DNA of 64,000 bases from Vibrio azureus (GTDB lineage Bacteria > Pseudomonadota > Gammaproteobacteria > Enterobacterales > Vibrionaceae). The stretch spans positions 62,001-126,000 of the forward strand of contig NZ_CP018617.1 of NCBI RefSeq assembly GCF_002849855.1. Reading direction: 5' to 3'. The translations under genes were made by a program, and so were the position numbers. How positions within the stretch are numbered: the stretch's first letter is position 1; each line of letters starts with the position of its first letter. Below the pieces are notes generated by a model. The model searched no databases, had not been told where the DNA came from, and saw only the letters and a list, made by a program, of their open reading frames with translations. Positions 52,660 to 61,399 of the stretch are shown here, piece after piece.

Positions 52660-53206
52660 GACTGAGTTACAACTCGTTATTACCCAAAAAGGGTTAGAGG
52701 CAGCAATCAGCGCTTCAAATCGAGGATTAAAAGCGGAACTGACCACCATGAGTGTTGGGGATGCTTTGTATGCACCAAATAAAAATCAAACCGCTTTACG
52801 CAATGAACTTGATAGAGCCCCTTTCTCTGCTTTTAAAGATTTAGGCGGAGGCAGTATCCAAGGGGCGGCAAAGTTCTCGGGCCCGAGCCAATACGCCATC
52901 GGTGAAATTGGTCTGCATCTCAGTGACGGAACGTTATTTGGGGTGATTTCACGGCCTGAAGGTGTGCTGAACTTTAAGCCTGCTGGTGGGCACTGCATTC
53001 AACCGTTTACGTTGAATTTAAGTGCGTTGCCCACTGACAGCATTACGATTGAAGTCGGCACGGAAAATTTAAATATTTTAATTGATAGTGAAATGATGCA
53101 AGACGCAACGGCTTTCGTTCGTTCTCAAGTCGTGCAAGTAAAGCAATCGCGTTTGCTGATGAAGCAAGCTGAAAAACTACGTAAATTGGAGGCAAAACAT
53201 GGCTGA
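52652..53206 (+). CDS. Tail-fibre attachment protein, gpH N-terminal domain
   Basis: A 184-residue protein that resembles only the N-terminal baseplate-attachment domain of gpH-type fibres (DUF3751-like collar). Key stretches are LQLVITQKGLEAAISASNRG, MSVGDALYAPNKNQTALRNE, IGEIGLHLSDGTLFGVISRP and LSALPTDSITIEVG, with a helical end carrying basic repeats. P2 gpH is a single protein of more than 600 residues, so this is a split fibre: the receptor-binding part is encoded by the next gene, which overlaps it by 8 bases. Confidence 0.85.
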   Translation: MNETELQLVITQKGLEAAISASNRGLKAELTTMSVGDALYAPNKNQTALRNELDRAPFSAFKDLGGGSIQGAAKFSGPSQYAIGEIGLHLSDGTLFGVISRPEGVLNFKPAGGHCIQPFTLNLSALPTDSITIEVGTENLNILIDSEMMQDATAFVRSQVVQVKQSRLLMKQAEKLRKLEAKHG

Positions 53207-53981
53207 AATTTTAACTGAACTACAAAGCCTAAAGCAGGCAACTCAAGAACAAAGTGCCATTACTCAAGCGATGACAGAAGTCGTCGAGGGGCAAATGGGG
53301 AAAATCGAATCCGGTGTCGCAGAGTTTAAACAGTGGATGGAAGAGACAACGGCCGAAGGAATCAAAGGTGAGGGGCGCTATGTGACAGAATTTACGGTTA
53401 AAGGAGACAAAGACACCTTTTATCCCGTCGTGTTTCAAATGCCGACAAATGACGAAACTACAATTCAAATCTTTCGTCATTACGCATGGAATCGATTAGG
53501 AGGCTCTGACTTTAATACAACCCATGTGGCATCAGCTTTGGTTGTACTGAAAGGGCAGAACTATCCATGGGGAGGAGATGCTAATTATCTTAGAACTCTA
53601 GTTAACGTGCAGCGTTATCGAAAGTGTGTTGCAAAAGTGGGTTTCAAAGCATGGTGCCAAATAGAAAAATACTCAGGTTCTGGTCGTGATACAGTATGGA
53701 ATAAAACAAGAGTTCCGGCTTATTCTTGTCAAGCGATGAGTGGCTTCCATCTAAGAGGGGGAAACTTAAAATATCGAATTTATTCAAATCATAGGATTAA
53801 TTTCAATTTATTGACTGATGGAGAACAAATTGGTCACCGACCTGATGCACATATTAATCTTAGGTGGATAGCTAAAACGGTAAATCTAGAAGATGCTGAA
53901 ATTGGCGATATTGATAATAATGTTGGTGATGATTTTATTGGCTATAACAACCTAAAAACGGTAACACAAACGGAGGCATAA
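53199..53981 (+). CDS. Tail-fibre receptor-binding protein (distal part)
   Basis: A 260-residue protein: N-terminal coiled coil with many Gln and Glu residues (about 1-55, for trimerisation), then a beta-rich, aromatic domain (about 60-260: YVTEFTVKGDKDTFYPVVFQ, FHLRGGNLKYRIYSNHRINF). The second half is more AT-rich than the surrounding tail genes, as expected for a swapped specificity module. It probably determines which cells the tailocin binds. No similarity is recognised to lectin folds. It is followed without gap by the chaperone gene. Confidence 0.8.
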   Translation: MAEILTELQSLKQATQEQSAITQAMTEVVEGQMGKIESGVAEFKQWMEETTAEGIKGEGRYVTEFTVKGDKDTFYPVVFQMPTNDETTIQIFRHYAWNRLGGSDFNTTHVASALVVLKGQNYPWGGDANYLRTLVNVQRYRKCVAKVGFKAWCQIEKYSGSGRDTVWNKTRVPAYSCQAMSGFHLRGGNLKYRIYSNHRINFNLLTDGEQIGHRPDAHINLRWIAKTVNLEDAEIGDIDNNVGDDFIGYNNLKTVTQTEA

Positions 53982-54305
53982 ATGACTATTCCAAAATTAG
54001 AAGTAAAGGGCGAAACATTAATTAATGTCCCTACTGACAAACTGATTTTACTTGAACTTGGCTTGTCAGAAAATGAGGCGACGGTTGCGATAGAGCAATA
54101 CGAGCAGCAACAAGAGCTGAAAAAAACACGTCATCATCGACAACACTTACTGATTCAAGCTGATCATCTCGTCAATCAGGCGATGGATCGTGAGCTTGAC
54201 CCTGAACCGTTTCGCACTTATCGCCAACAATTACGTGATATTACGCAGCCATTTAAGCCTTACTCTGAAATTGAGTGGCCCGACAAGCCAGTGCTTCCTG
54301 AATAA
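53982..54305 (+). CDS. Tail-fibre assembly chaperone
   Basis: A 107-residue protein whose C-terminal motif (YRQQLRDITQPFKPYSEIEW, PDKPVLPE) is diagnostic of tail-fibre assembly/trimerisation chaperones of contractile phages. The N-terminus is short and helical. It starts immediately after the fibre gene, as in P2 G/H and R pyocins, and is followed by two terminators, so it ends the first structural segment. Confidence 0.85.
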   Translation: MTIPKLEVKGETLINVPTDKLILLELGLSENEATVAIEQYEQQQELKKTRHHRQHLLIQADHLVNQAMDRELDPEPFRTYRQQLRDITQPFKPYSEIEWPDKPVLPE

Positions 54306-54308
54306 CTG

Positions 54309-54332
54309 ACCGCCTCCATTGGCGGTTTTTTT
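54309..54332 (+). terminator. Rho-independent terminator 1 after the fibre module
   Basis: ACCGCC, loop TCCATT, GGCGGT and seven T. Confidence 0.85.
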
Positions 54333-54352
54333 ATACCTGATTTTTTCTTCTG

Positions 54353-54375
54353 GCCCTGCTTCGCGGGGCTTTTTA
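54353..54375 (+). terminator. Rho-independent terminator 2 after the fibre module
   Basis: GCCCTG, CTTCG loop, CGGGGC, TTTTT. Together with the terminator at 54309 it separates the fibre genes from the sheath genes, so an internal promoter or antitermination is needed. Confidence 0.75.
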
Positions 54376-54390
54376 ATAGGACGATTTAAT

Positions 54391-54582
54391 ATGAGTCATA
54401 CCGACGCGTCTCACCGTGACGCAAAGCAAGACAACCCACCAGTACAACAGTATGTGATGCTCAGAGAAAAACGCATTTTGCACCGTTGGCGCGAAGAAGG
54501 TGAAACCATTTCACTGTCGCCATCACAAGCGGAGTATCACTTGATCAACCAACACCTCGAACTAAAACAAGAGAGTAAATAA
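54391..54582 (+). CDS. Small tailocin protein of unknown role
   Basis: A 63-residue hydrophilic protein (QQYVMLREKRILHRWREEGE, then TISLSPSQAEYHLINQHLEL). AGGACGATTTAAT precedes the ATG and its end overlaps the sheath gene, which supports a real gene. It has no counterpart that I recall between chaperone and sheath in P2 or R2 pyocin. The SPSQAEYHL section resembles small head/tail-linker proteins of contractile phages, but I cannot assign it. Confidence 0.6.
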   Translation: MSHTDASHRDAKQDNPPVQQYVMLREKRILHRWREEGETISLSPSQAEYHLINQHLELKQESK

Positions 54583-55727
54583 TGGCAACAATGACCACGC
54601 AAAATCACAACGGTATTTCCCTCGAAGTCAGCGAGCCATTAGGCCCAATGAGAGGCGTCGACAATCAGCTTGGCGGCTTGATTGGTGTCGCTCCAAATAA
54701 ACACCCAGATGTCAGTTATGGAGAGCCAATTAAGCTTTACACTTTGAAAGACCTTGCTCTGCTCGATACAACAGAAAAGCCCGCCGGTATGTTGTACTAC
54801 AGCGCTAAATACTTTCTTGAAGTCGCTAAAGTACCTTGTTACGTGATTATTGTCGAAGAAGGAGCCAATGTCGAAGAGACCCTCGCGAACGTCATCGGTG
54901 GTGTCTCTCCGTCTGGCCGTTTAACGGGTATTGCCGCGTTTGCAGCCTGCCAAGAAGCGCCGACCAACGTTGCGGCTCCCGGTTTCCATGGCATCGAAGT
55001 GGCAAACGCGTTAGCTGCCCTTGCTGAGCAAACTTACTGCGAAGGCTGGACTGATGGCCCTGATACGAATACCGTCGCGGCGAAACAATACGCAGCCAAC
55101 TTAGGTGAAGTGCACAAACGAATTTGGTGTTGTGATGTGGCCGGTGAACGCTGGTCACATACGATCCCAGCTTCGATTGTAGGTATGGCTGCACGTTGTA
55201 GCGTTAAGCCTTCACAAACACCGAACGGTGCAGGTACGCCATTGGATGATATCGCCCGTATTATTGGCTATCGCGTCAATGATAAAAACAGCGAAGGTGT
55301 TGATCTCAATCAGAAAGGCGTATCCGTCACCATTCGTGACCCTAATGGCGGCTTAATGTTCTTGGGAACCCGTACCGCTGACGGATCTTTTGGCAACATT
55401 ATCGGCATTGAAAACCAATTATGCCGTGAACTGATCAAATCACACCGTGACACGATGAAATACAACCTCGATTTTGATTTCTTCAAGCAGCGAATTGCTC
55501 AATTGAGTAACTGGCTGTCTAGCCTTCAAGCGGATGGGGAAATCATTGGCGCAAAGTGTTATCTACATGAAACGCGCAACAACTTACAACGCTATAAAAA
55601 TGGTGAATGGGTATTGGTTATCGACTGGGGCGCATACCGTCCAAACGAGCATTCGATCATTGAACTGAACCAACGCGATGAAATTCTTCAGGTTTACATC
55701 GACGATGCGATCAAAACATTTAGTTAA
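54582..55727 (+). CDS. Tail sheath protein gpFI
   Basis: Contractile sheath subunit of 381 residues, slightly shorter than P2 gpFI. Landmarks are the N-terminal NGISLEVSEPLGPMRGVDNQ, IGVAP, the VVEEG-like VIIVEEGANVEETLANVIGG, then AAPGFHGIEVANALAALAEQ and the C-terminal conserved region GGLMFLGTRTADGSFGNIIG, RNNLQRYKNGEWVLVIDWG and PNEHSIIELNQRDE. The conserved contractile core and the absence of any head gene identify this as part of a tailocin. Confidence 0.94.
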   Translation: MATMTTQNHNGISLEVSEPLGPMRGVDNQLGGLIGVAPNKHPDVSYGEPIKLYTLKDLALLDTTEKPAGMLYYSAKYFLEVAKVPCYVIIVEEGANVEETLANVIGGVSPSGRLTGIAAFAACQEAPTNVAAPGFHGIEVANALAALAEQTYCEGWTDGPDTNTVAAKQYAANLGEVHKRIWCCDVAGERWSHTIPASIVGMAARCSVKPSQTPNGAGTPLDDIARIIGYRVNDKNSEGVDLNQKGVSVTIRDPNGGLMFLGTRTADGSFGNIIGIENQLCRELIKSHRDTMKYNLDFDFFKQRIAQLSNWLSSLQADGEIIGAKCYLHETRNNLQRYKNGEWVLVIDWGAYRPNEHSIIELNQRDEILQVYIDDAIKTFS

Positions 55728-55750
55728 ATCATTTAATACTAAGGAATATT

Positions 55751-56218
55751 ATGTCTAATCGAGTTACTCATGCCAGAAAACTGACCTTACCAGGCGGTAT
55801 TAAGATCACCAATAACATGGAAGAATTCACACCGCCAAAATACACCAAAGTGTATGCCGATGTGCCCGGTGCTTTTATGGGCAAAAAAGTCTGTGTCGGC
55901 TACGAAGCATCGGAGTGGTCAGTCACCATCATCGGTGAAATGGCTTCGGTTGTGAATGCCGCGCTACAAGATGGTGATAAAACTGTCATTATTTATAGCG
56001 AAAACGGCACGAACAACAATCAGCGGTTTGACACTGAGCACACCATGACGGGTGAAGTGAGTGTTGAATATTCATCTAATAAAATGCGCGAACAGCAGAC
56101 GCTTACCCTGACAGGACAAATTAATAAGCACTTGTGGGTTGATGACGGTGAAATTATCGCTCAAGTCGACATTGACAATGGTGTTTACCATATCGGTGGT
56201 GAGAAATTTAACGTTTAG
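55751..56218 (+). CDS. Tail tube protein gpFII
   Basis: A 155-residue tube subunit. It has the family beta-barrel pattern (RVTHARKLTLPGGIKITNNM, YEASEWSVTIIGEMASVVN) and C-terminal TLTLTGQINKHLWVDDGEII. It follows the sheath by 23 bases, with AAGGAATATT before the ATG, and a terminator comes directly after it. The length fits P2 gpFII. Confidence 0.92.
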   Translation: MSNRVTHARKLTLPGGIKITNNMEEFTPPKYTKVYADVPGAFMGKKVCVGYEASEWSVTIIGEMASVVNAALQDGDKTVIIYSENGTNNNQRFDTEHTMTGEVSVEYSSNKMREQQTLTLTGQINKHLWVDDGEIIAQVDIDNGVYHIGGEKFNV

Positions 56219-56238
56219 TTGCGTTAGGTTGTGATATT

Positions 56239-56264
56239 AAGGCCGCATGATCGCGGCCTTTTCG
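56239..56264 (+). terminator. Rho-independent terminator after the tube gene
   Basis: AAGGCCGC, loop ATGATC, GCGGCCTT, then TTC. Probably partial, reducing expression of downstream genes relative to sheath and tube. Confidence 0.75.
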
Positions 56265-56282
56265 TTCATGGCCATAATTATT

Positions 56283-56306
56283 GCTAATGCTAATGCTAAT
56301 GCTATT
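56283..56306. repeat. Short tandem repeat GCTAAT
   Basis: Three exact copies of GCTAAT and one GCTATT between the tube terminator and gene E. The length is a multiple of the helical half-turn, and the repeat lies in a region that may act as a leader. It could vary by slippage, but it is short. Confidence 0.6.
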
Positions 56307-56454
56307 ACTAGCTATCCCACGTTGCCCTTTAGCATTATCTATTTGATTTTAATTAATCATTTCTGGTGCTTATCTCACCTATTTCCCCATTTAACTGCTT
56401 ATTCCCTTTTACTTATTTACTTATTAACCATTGATTATATTAAGGATTATGATG

Positions 56455-56982
56455 ATGACAACAGACCATCTAGAGCAAACTTTTACTCTATTAAAACCGT
56501 TAGAGACGATCAGTACAGTGACGGTGAAACCGCTTAGCCGCGAATCGAGCCTTGAGATTGAACCTAAAGGTGAGACTTTTCAACAAGCAGAAAAAGAAGC
56601 GTTAGTTATGGCATCTACAGGGTTGAATCAGGAGGAGCTAGACGCTTTATCGAATCCAGACTGGTTAACCTTGTATGAGGCTTCTTACCATTTTTACAAC
56701 CAAACTGGTTATCAACTGGTTGATAGTGAGCAGCCAGAAACAGACACGACCGTGACGTTGTTTTTCAGCGGTGAGCGCCAAGTTGAATTTGAGTTGCCTA
56801 CACTTAAATTGACGAAAATGGCCGATAAAATTAACGATGATATTAAGCGAGCTTGCTTTATTCTTGCCAACCTCACCGGGCTAGAAGAAGACGAGATCAT
56901 GCGTTTGCCATTGCCGGATTATCGCAGTTTAGTTGTGGCTGCAACGCATTTTTTAACCAAACCAGCGGTTTACTTTCAGTAG
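56455..56982 (+). CDS. Tail assembly protein gpE
   Basis: A 175-residue tail-tape-measure chaperone of the gpE type, long for the family (P2 gpE is about 91). It is acidic and helical (EKEALVMASTGLNQEELDAL, FILANLTGLEEDEIMRLPLP), with DYRSLVVAATHFL near the end before the frameshift site. The third ATG of a cluster of three is best spaced from AAGGA. The frame ends at 56982, but a slippery heptamer just before it allows fusion to the next frame. Confidence 0.82.
   Translation: MTTDHLEQTFTLLKPLETISTVTVKPLSRESSLEIEPKGETFQQAEKEALVMASTGLNQEELDALSNPDWLTLYEASYHFYNQTGYQLVDSEQPETDTTVTLFFSGERQVEFELPTLKLTKMADKINDDIKRACFILANLTGLEEDEIMRLPLPDYRSLVVAATHFLTKPAVYFQ
56949..56955 (+). other. Programmed -1 frameshift site T TTT TTA
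   Basis: The heptamer T TTT TTA is in phase with gene E and 27 bases before its stop. A -1 slip leads into the frame that continues to 57116. The layout equals the E/E' frameshift of P2 and lambda G/T. Confidence 0.85.
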
Positions 56983-57116
56983 ATAGCGTTGAAACCATTC
57001 TCGATGTGATCCCTCTTGCAGGTTACTCTGCGAGGGATGCTTTAGATTGGACAACGGAAATGGCACTGCGACGTTATGAGCTGGCTTTAGCTCATTTAGG
57101 AGTAAAGCGTGGATAA
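56956..57116 (+). CDS. gpE' extension (made only by -1 frameshift from gpE)
   Basis: C-terminal extension of about 53 residues in the -1 frame, starting NQTSGLLSVDSVETILDVIP and ending YELALAHLGVKRG. It has no credible start of its own before the slip site, and its stop overlaps the tape-measure start by 8 bases. The extended E-E' protein is the tape-measure chaperone in P2-type tails. Confidence 0.8.
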
Positions 57117-59850
57117 AAAACAACAACTCGGCATCACTCGTGAGGCTACGCAGGCGGTCGCTGGTATTAATATTGAGAGTGCTTCCAAATCGTTACGTGG
57201 GTTTATTGATACCGTAGGTCAAGCACAGAACCGTTTATCGGCGGCACAGAAAAATCTCGCCCGAATGACACATTTAGAGTCGCTGCCTGCAGCTTTGAAA
57301 AAGGTTAGAGCGGAGCTTGATAAAGATCGCAAAGCAAGGGCTGTACTGACTAAAAAGCAGAAAAGGAACATTGCCTTAACTAAGGAAGAACAAGCGGATC
57401 TGCAATACTTACAGAAGCGAATAAAACGATTTGAAGGTATTCGCAATAATCAGGTTAGGCAATCGCAGGCTTTAAATAAATCTTTAAAAGCAGCAGGTTT
57501 TAATACTAAAAATCTAGCGGCTGCAAAAAAGGTCGTAAACGACAGGATTGAAAAATCAGCACGATTATTGCAGCGAGAGACTCGCTTATTAAAAGACAAC
57601 TATGATCTTGAAAAGCGCAAAGCAAAGTTTTTTAAAGATCTGCCAAGTAATGATTCTCTCGTTCAGGGAGGCATTGCTGCAGGTAGCCTCACCCTGAAAC
57701 ATTCATTGGATAATGAAGCTTCGTTTACCGATGTGGCACGTTGGGTAGATTTTGGTGAGCAAGGGGTTGAAAGCGAAGAAGCGAAAAAGTTGCGTGCTGC
57801 ACTGAATCAACTGGCCGTTACTCTGACAGGTGCCGATACGAACATGGTGATGCAAGTTGCTGATGTGATTGCCAAACAAGGTATTGGAGCAGATCATCTC
57901 GTTGCTTACACCAGTGATGCTATCAAGGCTGCTAACGAATGGGGGGGAGATCCAGCAGAAATCGCATTACAGCGAATGTTCCTGCATAGTGAAATGAGCT
58001 ATGAGGGTGATGCGACAGGTAAAGATCAATTGAACACCCTGTCTAACATGATTCATGCGGTTTCTGATAAAGGTGCTGAAATCGATTTCCTGAAGGTTCT
58101 AAACAAAACCGGCTCTATGATGAGCGAGGCTAACTTTTCCCAAGCACAGTCATTAGGCTTGGTTGGCTCGCTTCTTGGTTCGGGAGCAACGGAACCTGAG
58201 GCTTCTGATACCATTGAACAAATCATTAACTCTTTAGCAAATACTGATCTTGCGGCACTTAAAAGGCAACAATACGATGATCACGGGCAGAGAGAGGACC
58301 CTTTTGAGCTGTTAAAAATGGATGCCACAGCGGTTTCTGCTGACATGCAAACGGATCCTATCGGGACAATCGAGAAAATTTTCACTGCGATTCAAGCGTT
58401 GGAGCAAAAGCAGCAAAACCAAGTGATGAGGTCGTTGTTCAACGCGCAACCTAACTCTGTTTTGTATCGTTTGGTTAATAGACCGGAATTATTTGCCAGT
58501 AATACGCAAAAAGCCCAAGATGGCAGCGCGGACTCAATCCAAAAAGATTATGAGCTGCGCGACAATACAAAAGTGGCTAAGCTGGAACGCTTGAATGATG
58601 CTTTGAATCAATTGAGTGTTACGTTAGGGGATAAACTGTGGCCTGTTGTTGAAAGTATTTTACCAAAGTTGACTGACCTTGTGATGGCTACCTCCAATTG
58701 GGTTGCAGAAAGTGGTATTGCCACTGCTGCTGTCATAAGTTTGGGTGCAGTAGGTCTAGCTGGAAAAGCGTTACTTGGCCTTAAAGCGATTGCTGGAGGC
58801 TTTAAATCGATTGCGTCGGATCTTAATGCTGTCGCTAGTGGGCTTGGTATTGCTCGGCACTCACATGCCCTGAAAAGGCAAAAAAATGCGACAGATAAAG
58901 CGACTCGATCGACTGAGCGTCACTATAGAGCGATGCGAGAACAAGCCAATACGTATTCAGAGACACCTCTGGATGAAGAAGCTGAGGCTCGTCGCAAACG
59001 CAACAGACGTAAGAGGCAAAGGAGAAATAATCGACGCAACGCGAGTCGAGTAAGAACAAACAATATTCACCGTCAGGGCTCTAATGCAAACGCTCAGCGT
59101 GTCTCGCAAAATTTATCAACCCAACCCAATACTTCACCAGAATTAAACACGCAAGCAAGAACGGGAGTCGATACCGAAAACCGAACTTTGCGCGATAGCA
59201 TGGATTCGGCCAAGGTTAGGCAATGGGTCAAAACGATGAAAATCGCCACTCCTATTTCAATGGCTGCCAGTGCTGTTGAAATCGTAGACAACCTTGCTGA
59301 TGGCGATATGAAGGAAGTGGCGAAAAGTGGCGGAGGCTTAATGGGTGGAATGGGTGGTGCGGCAGTCGGTGCAGCGATTGGTAGTGCTATTTTACCCGGT
59401 ATTGGAACTCTCATTGGGGCTGGGGTCGGCGGATTTTTTGGTGATTCTCAAGGCCGTGAATGGGCAGAAGATCTGTTTGATTGGTTTGAACACGATGAAC
59501 AGAATTTAGACAACAATGATGCTGCCGAGCCGGCACTGATACCGAAAGACAATAATACAGCTTCGCCTCCTGCTCTGCAGATAGAGAGAGACACTGCTCA
59601 ATGGTTTAATTCGTATGCTCTGACGAATCAGAGTCAGGCGATTAAAACCGCTCAAGTTGCAAAAAGGGACGTGCAAGCTCCTAACGTTACGTTTGCGCCA
59701 GTTGTGCAGGTAACCGGAGCGCAAACACCGGAACACACCGCCTCATTAACGCTCGAAACCGTTCAGCAGTTATTGACCCAGTTTGCTCGTGAACACGGTC
59801 TCGATTCAGAAAACTTAACGCAAGACTTCCAACATTCCTTGGTGACGTAA
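57109..59850 (+). CDS. Tail tape measure protein gpT
   Basis: A 913-residue protein whose length sets the tail length, as in P2 and R pyocins. It has N-terminal and central coiled coils (KVRAELDKDRKARAVLTKKQ, LQKRIKRFEGIRNNQVRQ), the phage TMP domain in the middle (AALNQLAVTLTGADTNMVMQ), hydrophobic segments (IATAAVISLGAVGLAGKALL), a low-complexity basic stretch (ARRKRNRRKRQRRNNRRNAS) and a late glycine-zipper segment (GGLMGGMGGAAVGAAIGSAI). It is close in length to other P2-type tape measures (P2 gpT about 815). Confidence 0.92.
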   Translation: MDKKQQLGITREATQAVAGINIESASKSLRGFIDTVGQAQNRLSAAQKNLARMTHLESLPAALKKVRAELDKDRKARAVLTKKQKRNIALTKEEQADLQYLQKRIKRFEGIRNNQVRQSQALNKSLKAAGFNTKNLAAAKKVVNDRIEKSARLLQRETRLLKDNYDLEKRKAKFFKDLPSNDSLVQGGIAAGSLTLKHSLDNEASFTDVARWVDFGEQGVESEEAKKLRAALNQLAVTLTGADTNMVMQVADVIAKQGIGADHLVAYTSDAIKAANEWGGDPAEIALQRMFLHSEMSYEGDATGKDQLNTLSNMIHAVSDKGAEIDFLKVLNKTGSMMSEANFSQAQSLGLVGSLLGSGATEPEASDTIEQIINSLANTDLAALKRQQYDDHGQREDPFELLKMDATAVSADMQTDPIGTIEKIFTAIQALEQKQQNQVMRSLFNAQPNSVLYRLVNRPELFASNTQKAQDGSADSIQKDYELRDNTKVAKLERLNDALNQLSVTLGDKLWPVVESILPKLTDLVMATSNWVAESGIATAAVISLGAVGLAGKALLGLKAIAGGFKSIASDLNAVASGLGIARHSHALKRQKNATDKATRSTERHYRAMREQANTYSETPLDEEAEARRKRNRRKRQRRNNRRNASRVRTNNIHRQGSNANAQRVSQNLSTQPNTSPELNTQARTGVDTENRTLRDSMDSAKVRQWVKTMKIATPISMAASAVEIVDNLADGDMKEVAKSGGGLMGGMGGAAVGAAIGSAILPGIGTLIGAGVGGFFGDSQGREWAEDLFDWFEHDEQNLDNNDAAEPALIPKDNNTASPPALQIERDTAQWFNSYALTNQSQAIKTAQVAKRDVQAPNVTFAPVVQVTGAQTPEHTASLTLETVQQLLTQFAREHGLDSENLTQDFQHSLVT

Positions 59851-60251
59851 TGAAGCATTTAGCACTCAATGATCACGTTTTTAGTGTGGTCCAAGGCAAC
59901 CCACTTGAGACTCACTCCTATGAGACTTCCGGTGGCTGGTCTGATTTCGATGCCATCGAAAGCCCTAGACAAGATCCAACTTCTAACCCTCTTGATAACT
60001 GGACTCTGAACGTTGTGGCCTTTAAAGGTGAAGGTGAAGCAGAGGCACAACAGCTTCGTGCCATGGCTAAATCCCATGAAATTGTCATGGTGACTGACGG
60101 AAAAGGTCGAAAGTGGGGGACTTTTACGATTCGTAATGTCAGTACCAGCTATACGCGCTTAATTGAAAAAGGCCAAGCTCAAGTGGTGAATATTACACTG
60201 ACCCTTAAGGAGTATCGCCAATACAATGAAAACACAAGTCAAACCGAATGA
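59850..60251 (+). CDS. Tail terminator/tail protein gpU
   Basis: A 133-residue protein of the P2 gpU family (DUF2730-like tail U): ETSGGWSDFDAIESPRQDPT, WTLNVVAFKGEGEAEAQQLR, then EIVMVTDGKGRKWGTFTIRN. The ATG overlaps the tape-measure stop (TAATG), and its end overlaps gpX by 26 bases. It caps the tail tube, so it would end the particle in the absence of a head. Confidence 0.88.
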   Translation: MKHLALNDHVFSVVQGNPLETHSYETSGGWSDFDAIESPRQDPTSNPLDNWTLNVVAFKGEGEAEAQQLRAMAKSHEIVMVTDGKGRKWGTFTIRNVSTSYTRLIEKGQAQVVNITLTLKEYRQYNENTSQTE

Positions 60252-60435
60252 AACTGTTAATCGATTATTGTATCGAATTTTTGGTCTCGATTCTGATGAA
60301 CTGGAAGAAGAGTTTTATCGTTTAAACCCCACTCAAACCTCACCATTTCTAACCGCTGGTCAAATAGTAGAGTTGCCTCAGAGGAAGAAAAGCTCAGATT
60401 CGTCGATGAAGAGTGAGATACCGATATGGATGTAA
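60226..60435 (+). CDS. Tail protein gpX (LysM-like)
   Basis: A 69-residue protein of the P2 tail protein X family, with the pattern NETVNRLLYRIFG, LNPTQTSPFLTAGQIVELPQ: a small LysM-like fold that binds the tail-tip region. It overlaps both neighbours, and its length equals that of P2 gpX. Confidence 0.9.
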   Translation: MKTQVKPNETVNRLLYRIFGLDSDELEEEFYRLNPTQTSPFLTAGQIVELPQRKKSSDSSMKSEIPIWM

Positions 60436-61388
60436 TTAAGATTCGTGGCCCGGGATTTGAGGCACTTCAGCCTTTACTGAGCGACTGGTCTTTGACCGAC
60501 AGCGAAGGTATGCAAGCCGATCGACTGACTCTGACTTTTAGCGGAGAGCAAGCGCTGACCAATCTGCCTCCCAGTGGTATCGAATGGCAAGTTCATATTG
60601 ATGGGGAGTATCGAGGGGTTTATCAAATATCATCGGTGACAGAACACCTGCATCCGATCAAACTATCGCTGCAATTGACGCCAGCTAAATTCAGTGTTGC
60701 AGATGATACGGGATTTAAAGAGCCAAGGCGTCGGACCTACCCGCCAGCAACCGTCGGTGATGTAGTCAAAGCGGTGATGGAACCCCACGGTTATGAAGTC
60801 CGAGTGAGTCCCGAACTGATGAGTCTTCCTACCGACCATTTGAATCAAAATGAAGAGACAGATTCGGCATTTATTGCTCGGCTAGCAGAAAAATATGGCG
60901 CTTTGGCTAAGCCTGTCGATCATCTTTACGTCTTTGGTCACCGTGGCAGTTTGGCTTCTTTATCGGGACAGCCTAAACCAAGCGTCATAGTGACACCTAG
61001 CGATGCACAAAAAGGGGCCGCTAAAATTGCTCACCCAAGTAACGATAGATTTCGTGGCGTCAAAGCCTTGTGGCAAACGCTTGAAACGGGCGAACATGGC
61101 ACTGAACAAATTGGTCGTTCACCTTTTTATCAAATCAAAGAGGCATTTAAACATGCCAAGGAAGCCCAGCAACATGCTGCGGCGAAACTTGCTGAATGTA
61201 ATCGAAAAGGACAAACATTCAGTGCAACAATTCGAGGAAAGCCAGGGCTGTTTGCAGAGAGCGTCATGGTCTTAGAAGGCTTTGTGTCACCTTACTCTAA
61301 AGGTGAGTGGCTGATTAATACGGTCACTCTTTCTGGCGATCGAACGTCGTACACTATTCAGATAGAGGCATCTCGCCCCAGTAGCTAA
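60426..61388 (+). CDS. Late control/tail protein gpD
   Basis: A 320-residue baseplate-hub protein of the P2 gpD family. Landmarks are the N-terminal RGPGFEALQPLLSDWSLTDS, IEWQVHIDGEYRGVYQISSV, HLHPIKLSLQLTPAKF, PRRRTYPPATVGDVVKAVME and a C-terminal FSATIRGKPGLFAESVMVLE. It assembles with the spike gpV at the tip. It is the last structural gene, as in P2 and R2 pyocin. Confidence 0.92.
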   Translation: MDVIKIRGPGFEALQPLLSDWSLTDSEGMQADRLTLTFSGEQALTNLPPSGIEWQVHIDGEYRGVYQISSVTEHLHPIKLSLQLTPAKFSVADDTGFKEPRRRTYPPATVGDVVKAVMEPHGYEVRVSPELMSLPTDHLNQNEETDSAFIARLAEKYGALAKPVDHLYVFGHRGSLASLSGQPKPSVIVTPSDAQKGAAKIAHPSNDRFRGVKALWQTLETGEHGTEQIGRSPFYQIKEAFKHAKEAQQHAAAKLAECNRKGQTFSATIRGKPGLFAESVMVLEGFVSPYSKGEWLINTVTLSGDRTSYTIQIEASRPSS

Positions 61389-61399
61389 CAAGGAGAAAT

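Noticed and set aside
56247..56537. Hydrophobic 96-codon frame between tube and gene E
   Set aside because: Starts inside the tube terminator, runs through the GCTAAT repeat and overlaps gene E; no family likeness.
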